Positions 18,266-29,681 of a stretch of DNA of 64,000 nucleotides are shown here, one piece after another. The translations under genes were made by a program, and so were the position numbers. Source of the DNA: Pseudomonas sp. GGS8 (lineage in GTDB: Bacteria; Pseudomonadota; Gammaproteobacteria; Pseudomonadales; Pseudomonadaceae); NCBI RefSeq assembly GCF_024168645.1, contig NZ_JALJWF010000001.1, forward strand, positions 3,971,501-4,035,500. Reading direction: 5' to 3'. The notes under the pieces were generated by a model that did no database searches, was not told the DNA's origin, and saw only the letters and a program-made list of their open reading frames with translations. How positions within the stretch are numbered: the stretch's first letter is position 1; every line of letters starts with the position of its first letter.

Positions 18266-18943
18266 ATGGACAAACAGCACAAGGCCAGTATTGACGGGGA
18301 TCAATGGGCGCAGTGCGTGCGGGATCATGGATGGTTGTGGAATGCCGCTGTCGGCAAGGCCTCGGCGACGCTGATCCTGGCCCATGGTGCCGGTGCGCCG
18401 ATGGACAGCGACTGGATGAGCGACATGGCTGCGCGCCTTGCCGCGCAAGGCGTCAACGTGTTGCGCTTCGAATTCCCGTACATGGCCCAGCGGCGTATTG
18501 ATGGCGGTAGACGTCCACCGAACCCAGCGCCGAAACTGCTCGAGTGCTGGCGTGAGGTCTATGCTGCGGTGCGACGCCATGTCGCTGGGCGTCTGGCCAT
18601 TGGCGGCAAGTCGATGGGCGGGCGGATGGCGAGTTTGGTGGCTGACGAACTTGGCGCGGATGGGTTGGTGTGTCTGGGGTATCCGTTTTATGCGGTGGGG
18701 AAGCCGGAGAAGCCGCGGGTTGAGCATTTGGCTTCTTTGAAAACCCGGACGTTGATTGTGCAGGGGGAGCGTGATGCTTTGGGTAACCGGGAAGCCGTTG
18801 AGGCTTACACCTTGTCGCCGAGCATTGAGGTGATGTGGCTGGCGTCGGGAGATCATGACCTGAAGCCATTGAAGGCTTCAGGTTTTACCCATGGACAGCA
18901 TTTGGCGGCTGCGGCGGGGAAGGTAGCTGCATTTCTGCAGTGA
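18266..18943 (+). CDS. Alpha/beta-hydrolase (KANL3/Tex30-like family)
   Basis: A 225-residue soluble hydrolase-fold protein. An oxyanion-side motif LILAHGAGAPMDSDW (about residues 34-48) precedes the nucleophile elbow IGGKSMGGRMAS (Ser near residue 117). A late Asp (GERDALGN) and His (SGDHDLKP) complete a catalytic triad. The ATG at 18266 follows AGCGAGG at good spacing; the frame opens at 18197. The substrate is unknown. It is divergent from ccoN-1 and ends before a strong terminator shared with aer. Confidence 0.85.
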   Translation: MDKQHKASIDGDQWAQCVRDHGWLWNAAVGKASATLILAHGAGAPMDSDWMSDMAARLAAQGVNVLRFEFPYMAQRRIDGGRRPPNPAPKLLECWREVYAAVRRHVAGRLAIGGKSMGGRMASLVADELGADGLVCLGYPFYAVGKPEKPRVEHLASLKTRTLIVQGERDALGNREAVEAYTLSPSIEVMWLASGDHDLKPLKASGFTHGQHLAAAAGKVAAFLQ

Positions 18944-18987
18944 GATTCTCGCCGGCAGACATGCCCGCGATGGCGATCTACCAGGCA

Positions 18988-19027
18988 ACAAAAAACCCGG
19001 AAGCTTTCGCCGTCCGGGTTTTTTGTT
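18988..19027. terminator. Bidirectional terminator between hydrolase and aer
   Basis: Stem AAAACCCGGA / TCCGGGTTTT (18992-19024) with an 11-13 base loop, with A and T tracts on both sides, lies between two convergent genes. Confidence 0.92.
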
Positions 19028-19039
19028 TTTCGACCACGA

Positions 19040-20605
19040 TCAGCGATTAAACCGCTCCACCAACGAATACTGGGTATTCGCGGTCTTGGTCAGTTCTTCA
19101 CTCAACAACGCCGAGTGCTGCGCCTGTTCCGACGTCTGGTCAGCCAGGTGCGAGATGTTGCTGATGTTGCGGCTGATTTCTTCGGCCACCGAACTTTGCT
19201 CTTCGGTCGCGGCAGCGATTTGGGTGGTCATGTCGGTGATGTGGGCCACTGCTTCGCTGATGCCCACCAGCGCCTGATCCGCTTCCAAAACTCGCGCGAC
19301 GCCTTCTTCGGCCTGGCGATGGCCGGCCTCCATGGTTTGCACCGCCGAGCTGGCGGTCTGTTGCAGCTTGGCGATCAGGGTGTGGATCTGTCCGGTGGAT
19401 TCGCTGGTGCGTTGCGCCAGTTGGCGCACTTCGTCAGCCACCACCGCAAAACCACGGCCCATCTCGCCGGCACGGGCCGCTTCGATGGCGGCGTTCAAGG
19501 CCAGCAGGTTGGTCTGGTCGGCAATACCTTTGATCACGTCGACCACGCCGCCGATTTCGTCGCTGTCCTTGGCCAGTTGCGTCACGGTCAGGCCGGTTTC
19601 ACCGACCACCACCGACAGGCGCTGAATGGCTTCGCGGGTTTCGCCTGCGATGTCGCGACCGCGACCGGTCAGGCGATTGGCTTCCTGAGTGGCGTCGGCG
19701 GTGCGCTGCACGTGGCTGGCGACTTCCTGAGTGGTAGCGGCCATCTGATTGACGGCGGCTGCCACTTGCTCGGTTTCGACGCGCTGACGTTCCAGGCCGG
19801 TGGAGCTGTTATGGGCCAGGGTGTCGGACTGTTTCGCTTGCTCGGTCAGGTGCTCGGCGGTGTCCTGTAGACGGGTCAGGCAGGTTTTCAGGCGTGCTTC
19901 CTGGCTGAGGATCGACATTTCCAGACGCGCCTGGGCGCCACGGCTGTCGGTGTACATCTGTGCGATCAGCGGGTCGGACGTAGTCTGTTCGGCCAGGCGC
20001 AGCAAACGCTTGATGCCGCGCTGTTGCCAGCTCAAACCCATCAAGCCCAATGGCACCGAGAGACCGGCGGCGAGGGCGAAGCCCCACTGGGAGTTGAGCG
20101 AGGCGCCGATCATGAAGCTCAGCTGGCTGACCAGAATGAACGGCAGCCAGTCCTGCAGCACCGGCAGCCATTTGTCTGTTGAAGGGATCGCCGACTTGCC
20201 CTGGTTGATGCGTTGGTAGAGCGCTTCGGCACGGCGGATCTGTTCGGCGGTGGGTTTGACCCGCACCGACTCGTAACCGATCACCTGATTGCCTTCGAAC
20301 ACCGGTGTGACATAGGCGTTAACCCAATAGTGGTCACCGGTCTTGCAGCGATTCTTGACAATGCCCATCCATGGCAAGCCTTGTTTCAGTGTGCCCCACA
20401 TGTGCGCGAACACCGCCGCCGGGACGTCTGGATGACGAACCAGGTTATGCGGCGCACGGATCAGTTCCTCACGCGAAAACCCGCTGATTTCGACGAAGGC
20501 GTCGTTGCAGTAGGTGATCATGCCCTTGGCATCGGTGGTGGAAATCAACCGTTGCTGAGCCGGGAAGGTCCGTTCGCGTTGTGTAATGGGCTGGTTGTTA
20601 CGCAT
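19040..20605 (-). CDS. aer: Aerotaxis receptor Aer (PAS-MCP)
   Basis: A 521-residue energy-taxis transducer. The N-terminal PAS domain ([20 protein letters not shown], residues ~19-110) would bind FAD. A hydrophobic hairpin ([18 protein letters not shown] / [19 protein letters not shown], ~165-210) anchors it. A HAMP-like linker and the methyl-accepting signalling domain follow, with the conserved hairpin tip region [20 protein letters not shown]. The ATG at 20605 ([15 protein letters not shown]) fits Pseudomonas Aer. It lies next to the terminal oxidase block, as in PAO1 (aer beside acnA), linking oxygen respiration with oxygen taxis. No Anr box was recognised upstream. Confidence 0.93.
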   Translation of the reverse strand: MRNNQPITQRERTFPAQQRLISTTDAKGMITYCNDAFVEISGFSREELIRAPHNLVRHPDVPAAVFAHMWGTLKQGLPWMGIVKNRCKTGDHYWVNAYVTPVFEGNQVIGYESVRVKPTAEQIRRAEALYQRINQGKSAIPSTDKWLPVLQDWLPFILVSQLSFMIGASLNSQWGFALAAGLSVPLGLMGLSWQQRGIKRLLRLAEQTTSDPLIAQMYTDSRGAQARLEMSILSQEARLKTCLTRLQDTAEHLTEQAKQSDTLAHNSSTGLERQRVETEQVAAAVNQMAATTQEVASHVQRTADATQEANRLTGRGRDIAGETREAIQRLSVVVGETGLTVTQLAKDSDEIGGVVDVIKGIADQTNLLALNAAIEAARAGEMGRGFAVVADEVRQLAQRTSESTGQIHTLIAKLQQTASSAVQTMEAGHRQAEEGVARVLEADQALVGISEAVAHITDMTTQIAAATEEQSSVAEEISRNISNISHLADQTSEQAQHSALLSEELTKTANTQYSLVERFNR

Positions 20606-20708
20606 GGCTTTTTCAATCCGCAAGGCTTTGAAGAGGTATCGGCATCGTCAGGCATTTATTGAGGTTTTTTTTCAATAATCAGTAGCGCGTCGCAAAACGA
20701 CCGCTGCG

Positions 20709-21500
20709 TCATCCCGCGAGCATCGGATAGGTGAACAAGCCGAAATGCAGTAGATTCAAACCAAAATGGGTGGCGATGGCCGCACCTAACCCACCGAATC
20801 GGTAGGCCAGGCCATAGCCGATACCGGCCAGGCTCGCCAGCAACACCCATTGCCAGCCAGCGCCCAGATGAACGAGGCCGAATAGCATCGATGCGAGCAC
20901 CAGCGCGAGGTTTTCGCCATAAGGCAGGTGTTTAAACTGCCGGCTCAGACCGCCCTGGATGTAGCCGCGAAACAGTGCTTCTTCCACCAGCGTCACCAGC
21001 AACAGATTGTTCAGCAGCCACAACCAGGCCTGGTCCGGCCACTTCGGTGCCCAACTGATCACCCCCAGCAACAGCGCACCACCCAGGGCCAGCACGGCGC
21101 TTACGGCCAAGGCGAGGGCGGTGGCATAAACGGTCAGTCGAAGGGAGCGCCGGCCGATAATCCATGGGCAGACCAGTAACAGCCAAAAGCCGATCAGGGG
21201 TTTGTCCAGATTCAGGTACATGGCGAACCGCACGGCATCGTCGGTGAAGCGCTGGGGATCGATGGCGCGACCGTTGTAGAAACCGGGAAGCCAGTGTGTC
21301 GCCAGCGCCACCGCCAGGACGAAGAACAAGCCATGGCCGAGGTAGCGGCCAATCAGAATCTGTTGCTGGCGAACGGCGGAACCTGCGACCAGCAGCAACC
21401 CGAAAGAAATAGCGGCGAGCCAGCCGAGATGGCCGTAGATCAGAGCGAGGCTGTAGCCAGCGGAGAGAAGTGCCAGATAGATCCATGGCAGAGCGATCAT
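20709..21500 (-). CDS. CPBP family intramembrane metalloprotease (Rce1-like)
   Basis: A 263-residue protein with about eight TMs. CPBP motifs are visible: EEALFRGYIQGGL (the EExxxR motif), FGLVHLGAGWQW (FxxxH) and ATHFGLNLLHFG (HxxxN). These form the presumed membrane-embedded metal site. The ATG at 21500 (MIALPWIYLALL) has an AAGGA Shine-Dalgarno at 7 bases; the longer frame to 21578 runs into repeat-like DNA. Substrates are unknown for most bacterial members. Confidence 0.87.
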   Translation of the reverse strand: MIALPWIYLALLSAGYSLALIYGHLGWLAAISFGLLLVAGSAVRQQQILIGRYLGHGLFFVLAVALATHWLPGFYNGRAIDPQRFTDDAVRFAMYLNLDKPLIGFWLLLVCPWIIGRRSLRLTVYATALALAVSAVLALGGALLLGVISWAPKWPDQAWLWLLNNLLLVTLVEEALFRGYIQGGLSRQFKHLPYGENLALVLASMLFGLVHLGAGWQWVLLASLAGIGYGLAYRFGGLGAAIATHFGLNLLHFGLFTYPMLAG

Positions 21501-21544
21501 TTGAAGTCCTTGTTTCAGAGATTCTGCGGATTGCCCCGGGCCAT

Positions 21545-21576
21545 GTGGGAGCCCCCTCACCACAGGTCGCTCCCAC
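21545..21576. repeat. Mosaic REP-like hairpin
   Basis: GTGGGAG and CTCCCAC arms (short-REP type) enclose CCCCCTCACCACAGG, which resembles the end of the long GTGGCGAGGGGG repeat family. It lies between the CPBP protease gene and the acnA terminator. Confidence 0.5.
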
Positions 21577-21649
21577 ATTGGCTATGTGTCGTACACAATA
21601 CCGATGCAATCGGAGGGCGATTATAGAGACATACACCGCCCAAACAAAA

Positions 21650-21669
21650 ACACCGCCCGAAGGCGGTGT
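21650..21669 (-). terminator. Terminator of acnA
   Basis: Stem ACACCGCC/GGCGGTGT with a 4-base loop, followed on the minus strand by TTTTTGTTT, 17 bp past the acnA stop codon. Confidence 0.9.
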
Positions 21670-21685
21670 CGTTGTCAGTCGGCTG

Positions 21686-24427
<2,742 letters not shown>

Positions 24428-24649
24428 TGAAATAACTCCTTTAAGTCCGCACGGCTACGGACGGAGGGAAGGGCAAAGGTTTAAACCTAGTCCTGTTTGG
24501 TGCTTAAGGCTAATAACTGGACCCTAAGGGCAAGTCCAAGGTTCCGATCTCGGCTATCATGCGCCGGTTTTCGTGACAGGCTTTGCTTCAACGCAAGCCT
24601 GGGCATCGCGCAGTGGCGCAATTTTTCCGCCAACTGCCCAGGAGTAAGA

Positions 24650-25723
24650 ATGAACACCCTCTTTATGCATTGCCGGCCGGGCTTCGAAGGCGAAGTCTGT
24701 TCCGAGATTTCCGAACATGCCGCGCGGCTGAACGTGGCCGGTTATGCCAAGGCCAAGACCGCCAGCGCCTATGCCGAATTCATCTGCACCGAAGAAGACG
24801 GCGCCGAGCGCCTGATGCGTGGCCAGCGTTTCGCCGACTTGATCTTCCCGCGTCAGTGGGCCCGGGGGATCTTTATTGATCTGCCGGAAACCGACCGCAT
24901 CAGCGTAATCCTCGCGCACATGGCGGACTTCCCGCTGTGCGGCAGCTTGTGGCTGGAAATGGTCGACACCAACGATGGCAAAGAACTGTCGAACTTCTGC
25001 AAGAAATTCGAAGTGCACCTGCGCAAGGCGTTGATGACAGCCGGCAAACTGGTGGAAGACCCCAATAAGCCGCGGCTGCTGCTGACCTTCAAGAGCGGCC
25101 GCGAAGTGTTCATGGGCCTGGCGGAGTCGAACAACTCGGCGATGTGGCCGATGGGTATTCCGCGCCTGAAGTTCCCCCGTGAAGCGCCGAGCCGTTCGAC
25201 GTTGAAGCTGGAAGAGGCCTGGCACCATTTCATCCCCCGCGAGCAGTGGGACGAGCGCCTGCACAGCGACATGACCGGTGTCGACCTCGGTGCCGCACCT
25301 GGCGGCTGGACCTGGCAACTGGTCAACCGCGGCATGTTGGTGACCGCCATCGACAACGGCCCGATGGCCGAAAGCTTGATGGACACCGGTCTGGTGCAGC
25401 ACTTGATGGCCGACGGTTTCACCTTCAAGCCCAAGCAGCCAGTGGACTGGATGGTCTGCGACATCGTCGAGAAGCCGGCGCGCAACGCGGCGATGCTGGA
25501 AGAATGGATTGGCGAGGGGCATTGCCGGGAAGCGGTGGTCAACCTCAAGCTGCCGATGAAACAGCGCTATGCCGAAGTGAAGCGTTTGCTGGAACGTATT
25601 GCCGAGGGGTTCAAGGCGCGGGGTATTCGGGTTGAAATCGGCTGCAAGCAGCTGTATCACGATCGTGAAGAAGTGACCTGCCATTTGCGCCGGCTTGACG
25701 TAAAAAAACCGAAAACCCGCTGA
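24650..25723 (+). CDS. rlmM: 23S rRNA C2498 2'-O-ribose methyltransferase
   Basis: SAM-dependent methylation of 23S rRNA C2498. The 357-residue protein has an N-terminal THUMP-like region beginning MNTLFMHCRPGFEGEVCSEI and a Rossmann methyltransferase domain. The SAM motif is GVDLGAAPGGWTWQL (near residue 208). A K-D-K-E type catalytic set is expected, with VNLKLPMKQRY visible. The ATG at 24650 has AGGAGTAAGA directly upstream, which decides against the in-frame extension to 24497. It is divergent from acnA. Confidence 0.95.
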   Translation: MNTLFMHCRPGFEGEVCSEISEHAARLNVAGYAKAKTASAYAEFICTEEDGAERLMRGQRFADLIFPRQWARGIFIDLPETDRISVILAHMADFPLCGSLWLEMVDTNDGKELSNFCKKFEVHLRKALMTAGKLVEDPNKPRLLLTFKSGREVFMGLAESNNSAMWPMGIPRLKFPREAPSRSTLKLEEAWHHFIPREQWDERLHSDMTGVDLGAAPGGWTWQLVNRGMLVTAIDNGPMAESLMDTGLVQHLMADGFTFKPKQPVDWMVCDIVEKPARNAAMLEEWIGEGHCREAVVNLKLPMKQRYAEVKRLLERIAEGFKARGIRVEIGCKQLYHDREEVTCHLRRLDVKKPKTR

Positions 25724-25736
25724 TTCACACGGATCC

Positions 25737-25829
25737 CTGTGGGAGCGGGCTTGCCCGCGATGAGGACGGTACATTCAGCATTTATGCTGGCTGATCAACC
25801 GCTATCGCGGGCAAGCCCGCTCCCACAGG
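25737..25829. repeat. REP doublet
   Basis: GTGGGAGCGGGCTTGCCCGC and the facing GCGGGCAAGCCCGCTCCCAC are separated by about 50 bp, between rlmM and tusA. Confidence 0.85.
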
Positions 25830-25900
25830 TCCGGTGTACGACACAGATGACGTCAAACCCGGCAATGCGCGACAATGCCGGCACGTTTCAGGAGTTAATC

Positions 25901-26152
25901 ATGAGTGAAATGATCGATACGCCGGTCGACGGCACCCTCGATGCCACCGGCCTCAATTGCCCGGAACCGGTGATGATGCTGCACCAGCACATCCGTGACC
26001 TGGTGCCTGGCGGCCTGCTGAAGGTGATCGCCACCGACCCGTCGACCCGTCGCGACATTCCCAAATTCTGCGTGTTTCTCGACCACGAACTGGTCGCGCA
26101 GCACGAAGAGGCAGGCACCTACCTGTACTGGATCCGCAAGAAACTCGCTTAA
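25901..26152 (+). CDS. tusA: TusA family sulfurtransferase
   Basis: A small 83-residue protein with the SirA/TusA signature [18 protein letters not shown]; Cys at about residue 19 is the sulfur carrier, within the CPxP motif. Family members relay persulfide sulfur from IscS for tRNA 2-thiouridine and other uses. The start has CAGGAGTTAATC ahead of ATG. Its stop overlaps the stop of the convergent MATE gene by 4 bp. The order rlmM-tusA is as in other pseudomonads. Confidence 0.9.
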   Translation: MSEMIDTPVDGTLDATGLNCPEPVMMLHQHIRDLVPGGLLKVIATDPSTRRDIPKFCVFLDHELVAQHEEAGTYLYWIRKKLA

Positions 26153-27558
26153 CCCGCCGAACGGTTGATGCGGATCCGCTTGCGCGCACTGCGCGCCAGG
26201 CGGATCGACAGCATCAGCGCCGCGCAACTCAAGCCGACGATCAAACCCTGCCACAGCCCGCTCGGGCCGCTCGGCGCGCCGAACCAATCGGTCAGGCCCA
26301 AGGCGTAACCCACCGGCAAACCGATGCCCCAATAAGCGAATAGCGTCAGGATCATTGTCACTCGCGTGTCTTGATAGCCGCGCAGGGCACCGGCCGCTGT
26401 CACCTGGATCGCATCGGAAAACTGGAACAGCGCCGAATACACAATCAGCATCGCGGCCACATGAATCACCGTCGGGTCGGCGGTGTAGATCGCGGCGATG
26501 GGTTCACGCAGCAACAGCATCAGGCTCGCCGACAGACAAGCGTAGGCCAGCGCCGTGCCCATACCAACCCCGGCGGCGAAGCGTGCTTCGCGCGGTTCTT
26601 CACGGCCAAGTGCCTGGCCAACCCGCACGGTCACGGCCATGCCGAGGGAGTAGGGGATCATGAACACCAGTGAGCTGAAATTCAGCGCAATCTGGTGCCC
26701 GGCGACCACAGTGGCGCCGAGGCTGCCGATCAGCAGGGCGATCACCGCAAAGATGCTCGACTCGGCGAACACCGCGATGCCGATTGGCAGGCCGATGCCC
26801 AGCAAGCTTTTGATCACCGCCCACTGCGGCCAGTCGAAACGGCTGAACAATTGACTCGACTGATAGGCCGGCGCCCAGCGCTCCCAGCCGGCCATGCCCA
26901 GCGCCATCATCCACATCACGATTGCCGTGGCCCAGCCGCAGCCGACACCGCCCATCGCCGGCACACCCAAGTGGCCGTAGATGAAGATGTAATTGAGCGG
27001 AATGTTCAGCGCCAACCCGCACAAACCCAGGACCATGGCCGGGCGCGTGCGACCCAGGCCATCACTGAAACAGCGCAGCACGTGATAGAACGCGACGGCC
27101 GGCAGCCCACTGGCGATGCCGTGCAGGTACTGCATGCACGGGCCGATCAGCTCGGGATCGACCTTCATGATGTGCAGGATCGGTTCGGCGCTGAACAGCA
27201 GGCCGGTCGCCATCAAGCCCACCACCAGCGCCAGCCACAAGGCCTGGCGCACGATCGGGCCGATCTCGCTGTGGGTGCCGGCACCGAAGCGCTGGGCGAC
27301 TTTCGGGGTAGTGGCCAGCAACGTACCGGTCATCAACAGAAACACCGGCACCCAGATCGAGTTGCCGAGCGCGACGGCCGCCAGGTCGCGAGGCCCGACC
27401 CGGCCCGCCATCACCGCATCGACGAAGCCCATGGCGGTGGTCGCCAGTTGCGCAATCATGATCGGCAATGCCAGGCCGAGCAGGTTTTTCAGCTCCAGGC
27501 GAACCCGTGCCGGGCGGTTGAGGGAAATAGCGGCAGTGTGGTCAGTCACGGAATTCAA
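26149..27558 (-). CDS. norM: MATE family multidrug efflux transporter (NorM/PmpM-like)
   Basis: A 469-residue, 12-TM cation-coupled exporter with the MATE signatures [20 protein letters not shown] and the pseudo-repeat beginning [20 protein letters not shown]. By similarity to P. aeruginosa PmpM it probably couples drug export (fluoroquinolones, cationic compounds) to protons; the substrate here is untested. The best start is a TTG at 27558 (reads MNSVTDHTA), with GTG 27549 as the alternative; there is no ATG near the conserved N-terminus and the Shine-Dalgarno is weak. It is convergent to tusA. Confidence 0.88.
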   Translation of the reverse strand: MNSVTDHTAAISLNRPARVRLELKNLLGLALPIMIAQLATTAMGFVDAVMAGRVGPRDLAAVALGNSIWVPVFLLMTGTLLATTPKVAQRFGAGTHSEIGPIVRQALWLALVVGLMATGLLFSAEPILHIMKVDPELIGPCMQYLHGIASGLPAVAFYHVLRCFSDGLGRTRPAMVLGLCGLALNIPLNYIFIYGHLGVPAMGGVGCGWATAIVMWMMALGMAGWERWAPAYQSSQLFSRFDWPQWAVIKSLLGIGLPIGIAVFAESSIFAVIALLIGSLGATVVAGHQIALNFSSLVFMIPYSLGMAVTVRVGQALGREEPREARFAAGVGMGTALAYACLSASLMLLLREPIAAIYTADPTVIHVAAMLIVYSALFQFSDAIQVTAAGALRGYQDTRVTMILTLFAYWGIGLPVGYALGLTDWFGAPSGPSGLWQGLIVGLSCAALMLSIRLARSARKRIRINRSAG

Positions 27559-27676
27559 GGCGAAACGTCCAAAGGATTTTGATGCGCGAGGCGGCGCATT
27601 CTACGCCTTGACACAATGGTCAGGAAAAATCCTGTGTTGCGGATTTGTAAATGGTTTCGAACGTCGCGACATTCCC

Positions 27677-27809
27677 TGTGGCGAGGGGGCTTGCCCCCGT
27701 TCGGCTGCGAAGCAGTCGCCAATCCATTGCACGTGGTGTGTCTATAGCTGCACGTGCAGCTTCAAGGGGCCGCTTCGCAGCCCAACGGGGGCAAGCCCCC
27801 TCGCCACAG
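27677..27809. repeat. Long inverted repeat, copy C
   Basis: The cleanest copy: GTGGCGAGGGGGCTTGCCCC with GTTCGGCTGCGAAGCAGTCG, then the facing CGCTTCGCAGCCCAACGGGG and GCAAGCCCCCTCGCCACAGG. It fills most of the 345-bp gap between the divergent MATE and pdxB genes. Confidence 0.85.
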
Positions 27810-27903
27810 GGCGGTGGTGTCTCATCACTTCGAGTTGCGCAATGCCCGCTGGCCCACGACGGTCATCTGCGCCTAAACTGCCGGTCCGCCAAAGGAGCCT
27901 GCC

Positions 27904-29046
27904 ATGTTGATTGTTGCCGACGAAAATATCCCGTTGCTCGATGCTTTCTTTGAAAGCTTCGGTGAAATCCGCCGAGTGCCGGGACGTTCCATCGACCGCG
28001 CCACTGTCGAGCAGGCCGATGTGCTGCTGGTGCGCTCGGTGACCAACGTCGACCGCACATTGCTCGAAGGCAGCAAGGTGCGCTTTGTCGGCACGTGCAC
28101 CATCGGCACCGATCATTTGGATCTGGACTATTTTCAGCAGGCCGGCATCACTTGGTCCAGCGCGCCGGGCTGCAATGCCCGGGGTGTGGTCGATTATGTG
28201 CTGGGCAGCTTGCTGACCCTGGCCGAAATCGAAGGTGTCGACCTGACTCAGCGCACTTACGGCGTGGTCGGCGCCGGTGAAGTGGGCGGGCGCCTGGTCA
28301 AGGTTCTGCAAGGCCTGGGCTGGAACGTGCTGGTTTGCGATCCGCCACGACAAGCCGCTGAAGGGGGGGATTACGTCAGCCTCGAGCAGATCATCGAGCA
28401 ATGCGACGTCATCAGCTTGCACACGCCGCTGGACAAGCAAGGCCCTCAGGCAACCTGGCATCTATTCGACAAGGGCCGTTTGACCCAGCTCAAGCCCGGC
28501 ACCTGGCTGATCAACGCCAGTCGTGGCCCGGTAATCGACAACACGGCCCTGCGTCAGGTGCTGTTGCAACGCGAAGATCTGCAAGCGGTGCTGGATGTCT
28601 GGGAGGCTGAGCCTGAAGTCGATGTGGCGTTGGCGGAGTTGTGCGTCATCGCGACGCCGCACATTGCTGGCTACAGCCTCGACGGCAAGCAGCGCGGGAC
28701 GGCACAGATCTATCAGGCGTTTTGCAAGTTCCTTGGGCAACCGGAACAGGTCAGCCTGAACGATTTGCTGCCAGCGCCATGGCTGTCAGCTGTGACGTTG
28801 AACGCCGACACCGATCCGGCCTGGGCGCTGGCGATGTTATGCCGTGGCGTGTACGACCCGCGCCGCGACGACGCGGATTTCCGCCGCAGCCTTGTAGGCA
28901 ATGTGAGCGAACAGCGTGCGGCGTTCGATGCGCTGCGCAAACATTACCCGCTGCGGCGTGAGATCGATGGGTTGAAAGTGCGGATCGACGGGGAATCGCC
29001 GGTGTTGCAGAAGATCGTCGCGGCTTTGGGGGCTTTGGCGGTCTGA
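27904..29046 (+). CDS. pdxB: Erythronate-4-phosphate dehydrogenase
   Basis: Second step of the DXP-dependent pyridoxal phosphate pathway: oxidises 4-phosphoerythronate with a tightly bound NAD. The 380-residue length is normal. The D-2-hydroxyacid dehydrogenase Rossmann motif [17 protein letters not shown] (near residue 119) is clear. Catalytic Arg ([10 protein letters not shown]), Glu and His ([12 protein letters not shown]) follow, and the C-terminal PdxB dimerisation domain is present. The ATG at 27904 follows AAAGGAGCCTGCC. Confidence 0.96.
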   Translation: MLIVADENIPLLDAFFESFGEIRRVPGRSIDRATVEQADVLLVRSVTNVDRTLLEGSKVRFVGTCTIGTDHLDLDYFQQAGITWSSAPGCNARGVVDYVLGSLLTLAEIEGVDLTQRTYGVVGAGEVGGRLVKVLQGLGWNVLVCDPPRQAAEGGDYVSLEQIIEQCDVISLHTPLDKQGPQATWHLFDKGRLTQLKPGTWLINASRGPVIDNTALRQVLLQREDLQAVLDVWEAEPEVDVALAELCVIATPHIAGYSLDGKQRGTAQIYQAFCKFLGQPEQVSLNDLLPAPWLSAVTLNADTDPAWALAMLCRGVYDPRRDDADFRRSLVGNVSEQRAAFDALRKHYPLRREIDGLKVRIDGESPVLQKIVAALGALAV

Positions 29047-29061
29047 AGACCGTGTCGGCCC

Positions 29062-29160
29062 AATCGCGGGCAAGCCACGCTCCCACAGGTCATGCATCAA
29101 TTTTGGAGTCGCGGTAATCCTGTGGGAGCGGCGGTGCGGCGATCCGACTTGCCCGCGATT
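29062..29160. repeat. REP doublet with interrupted right arm
   Basis: The left arm ATCGCGGGCAAGCCACGCTC is intact. The right arm reads TGTGGGAGCG, then 17 extra bases (GCGGTGCGGCGATCCGA), then CTTGCCCGCGATT, so the standard unit is split. Confidence 0.7.
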
Positions 29161-29189
29161 GGGGGCGAAGCCCCCTCAAAAAGCATCCA

Positions 29190-29220
29190 TAAAAAACCCG
29201 GCCAACAGGGCCGGGTCAAG
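29190..29220 (-). terminator. Terminator of the small gene at 29236
   Basis: Stem ACCCGGCC/GGCCGGGT (29196-29216) with a 5-base loop, followed by TTTTTTAT on the minus strand. Confidence 0.88.
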
Positions 29221-29235
29221 AAGACGGTGGCTATA

Positions 29236-29415
29236 TCACTTTTGTTCGGCAGGCTTGACCAATCGCTCTTCCAGTTCGCGGCAAGCGTCCTGGATCATGC
29301 TTTCAGTGATCGGTACTTCGCGCCCATCCTTATCAATAATCGAGCAACCCAGAGACTGGTCTGGCTGTGTGCGGATCACTTGAATCTTGTCGTCGCTGCT
29401 GTTTTGCAAGGACAT
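29236..29415 (-). CDS. Small conserved hypothetical protein (59 aa)
   Basis: A short soluble protein, MSLQNSSDDKIQVIRTQPDQ..., ending in a charged helix ELEERLVKPAEQK, with a central DGREVPITESMIQDACREL segment. No catalytic motif is seen. Similar short proteins are conserved in Pseudomonas, but the function is unknown. The ATG at 29415 follows GAGGAGACAGGCC, a good ribosome site. It has its own terminator. Confidence 0.75.
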   Translation of the reverse strand: MSLQNSSDDKIQVIRTQPDQSLGCSIIDKDGREVPITESMIQDACRELEERLVKPAEQK

Positions 29416-29681
29416 GGCCTGTCTCCTCATCAGGTTGTGTGCTTACTGTAGAACCGCCAGGTGACCGGGCTGTGACAACTCCCTGCGATCTTCAGGTCGG
29501 CATCTTCAGTCCATCAGAAATACCCTGACGTTTCCACCCGGACTTTAGACCAATAATCTCTAGCCACTAGTCTAGGCGGTCATAATTAACCCGACTCATT
29601 GTGATTTACAGCGTTCAATCCGATTGAGCAGTGTAGGCTTGGTCGGGTCAAAACCATGGGTTAAACCTTCGGATGATCTTC

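Noticed and set aside
20655..20682. TTGA...TCAA palindrome upstream of aer as an Anr box
   Set aside because: The half-sites TTGA and TCAA are 9 bases apart; the Anr consensus needs 6 between TTGA and TCAA.
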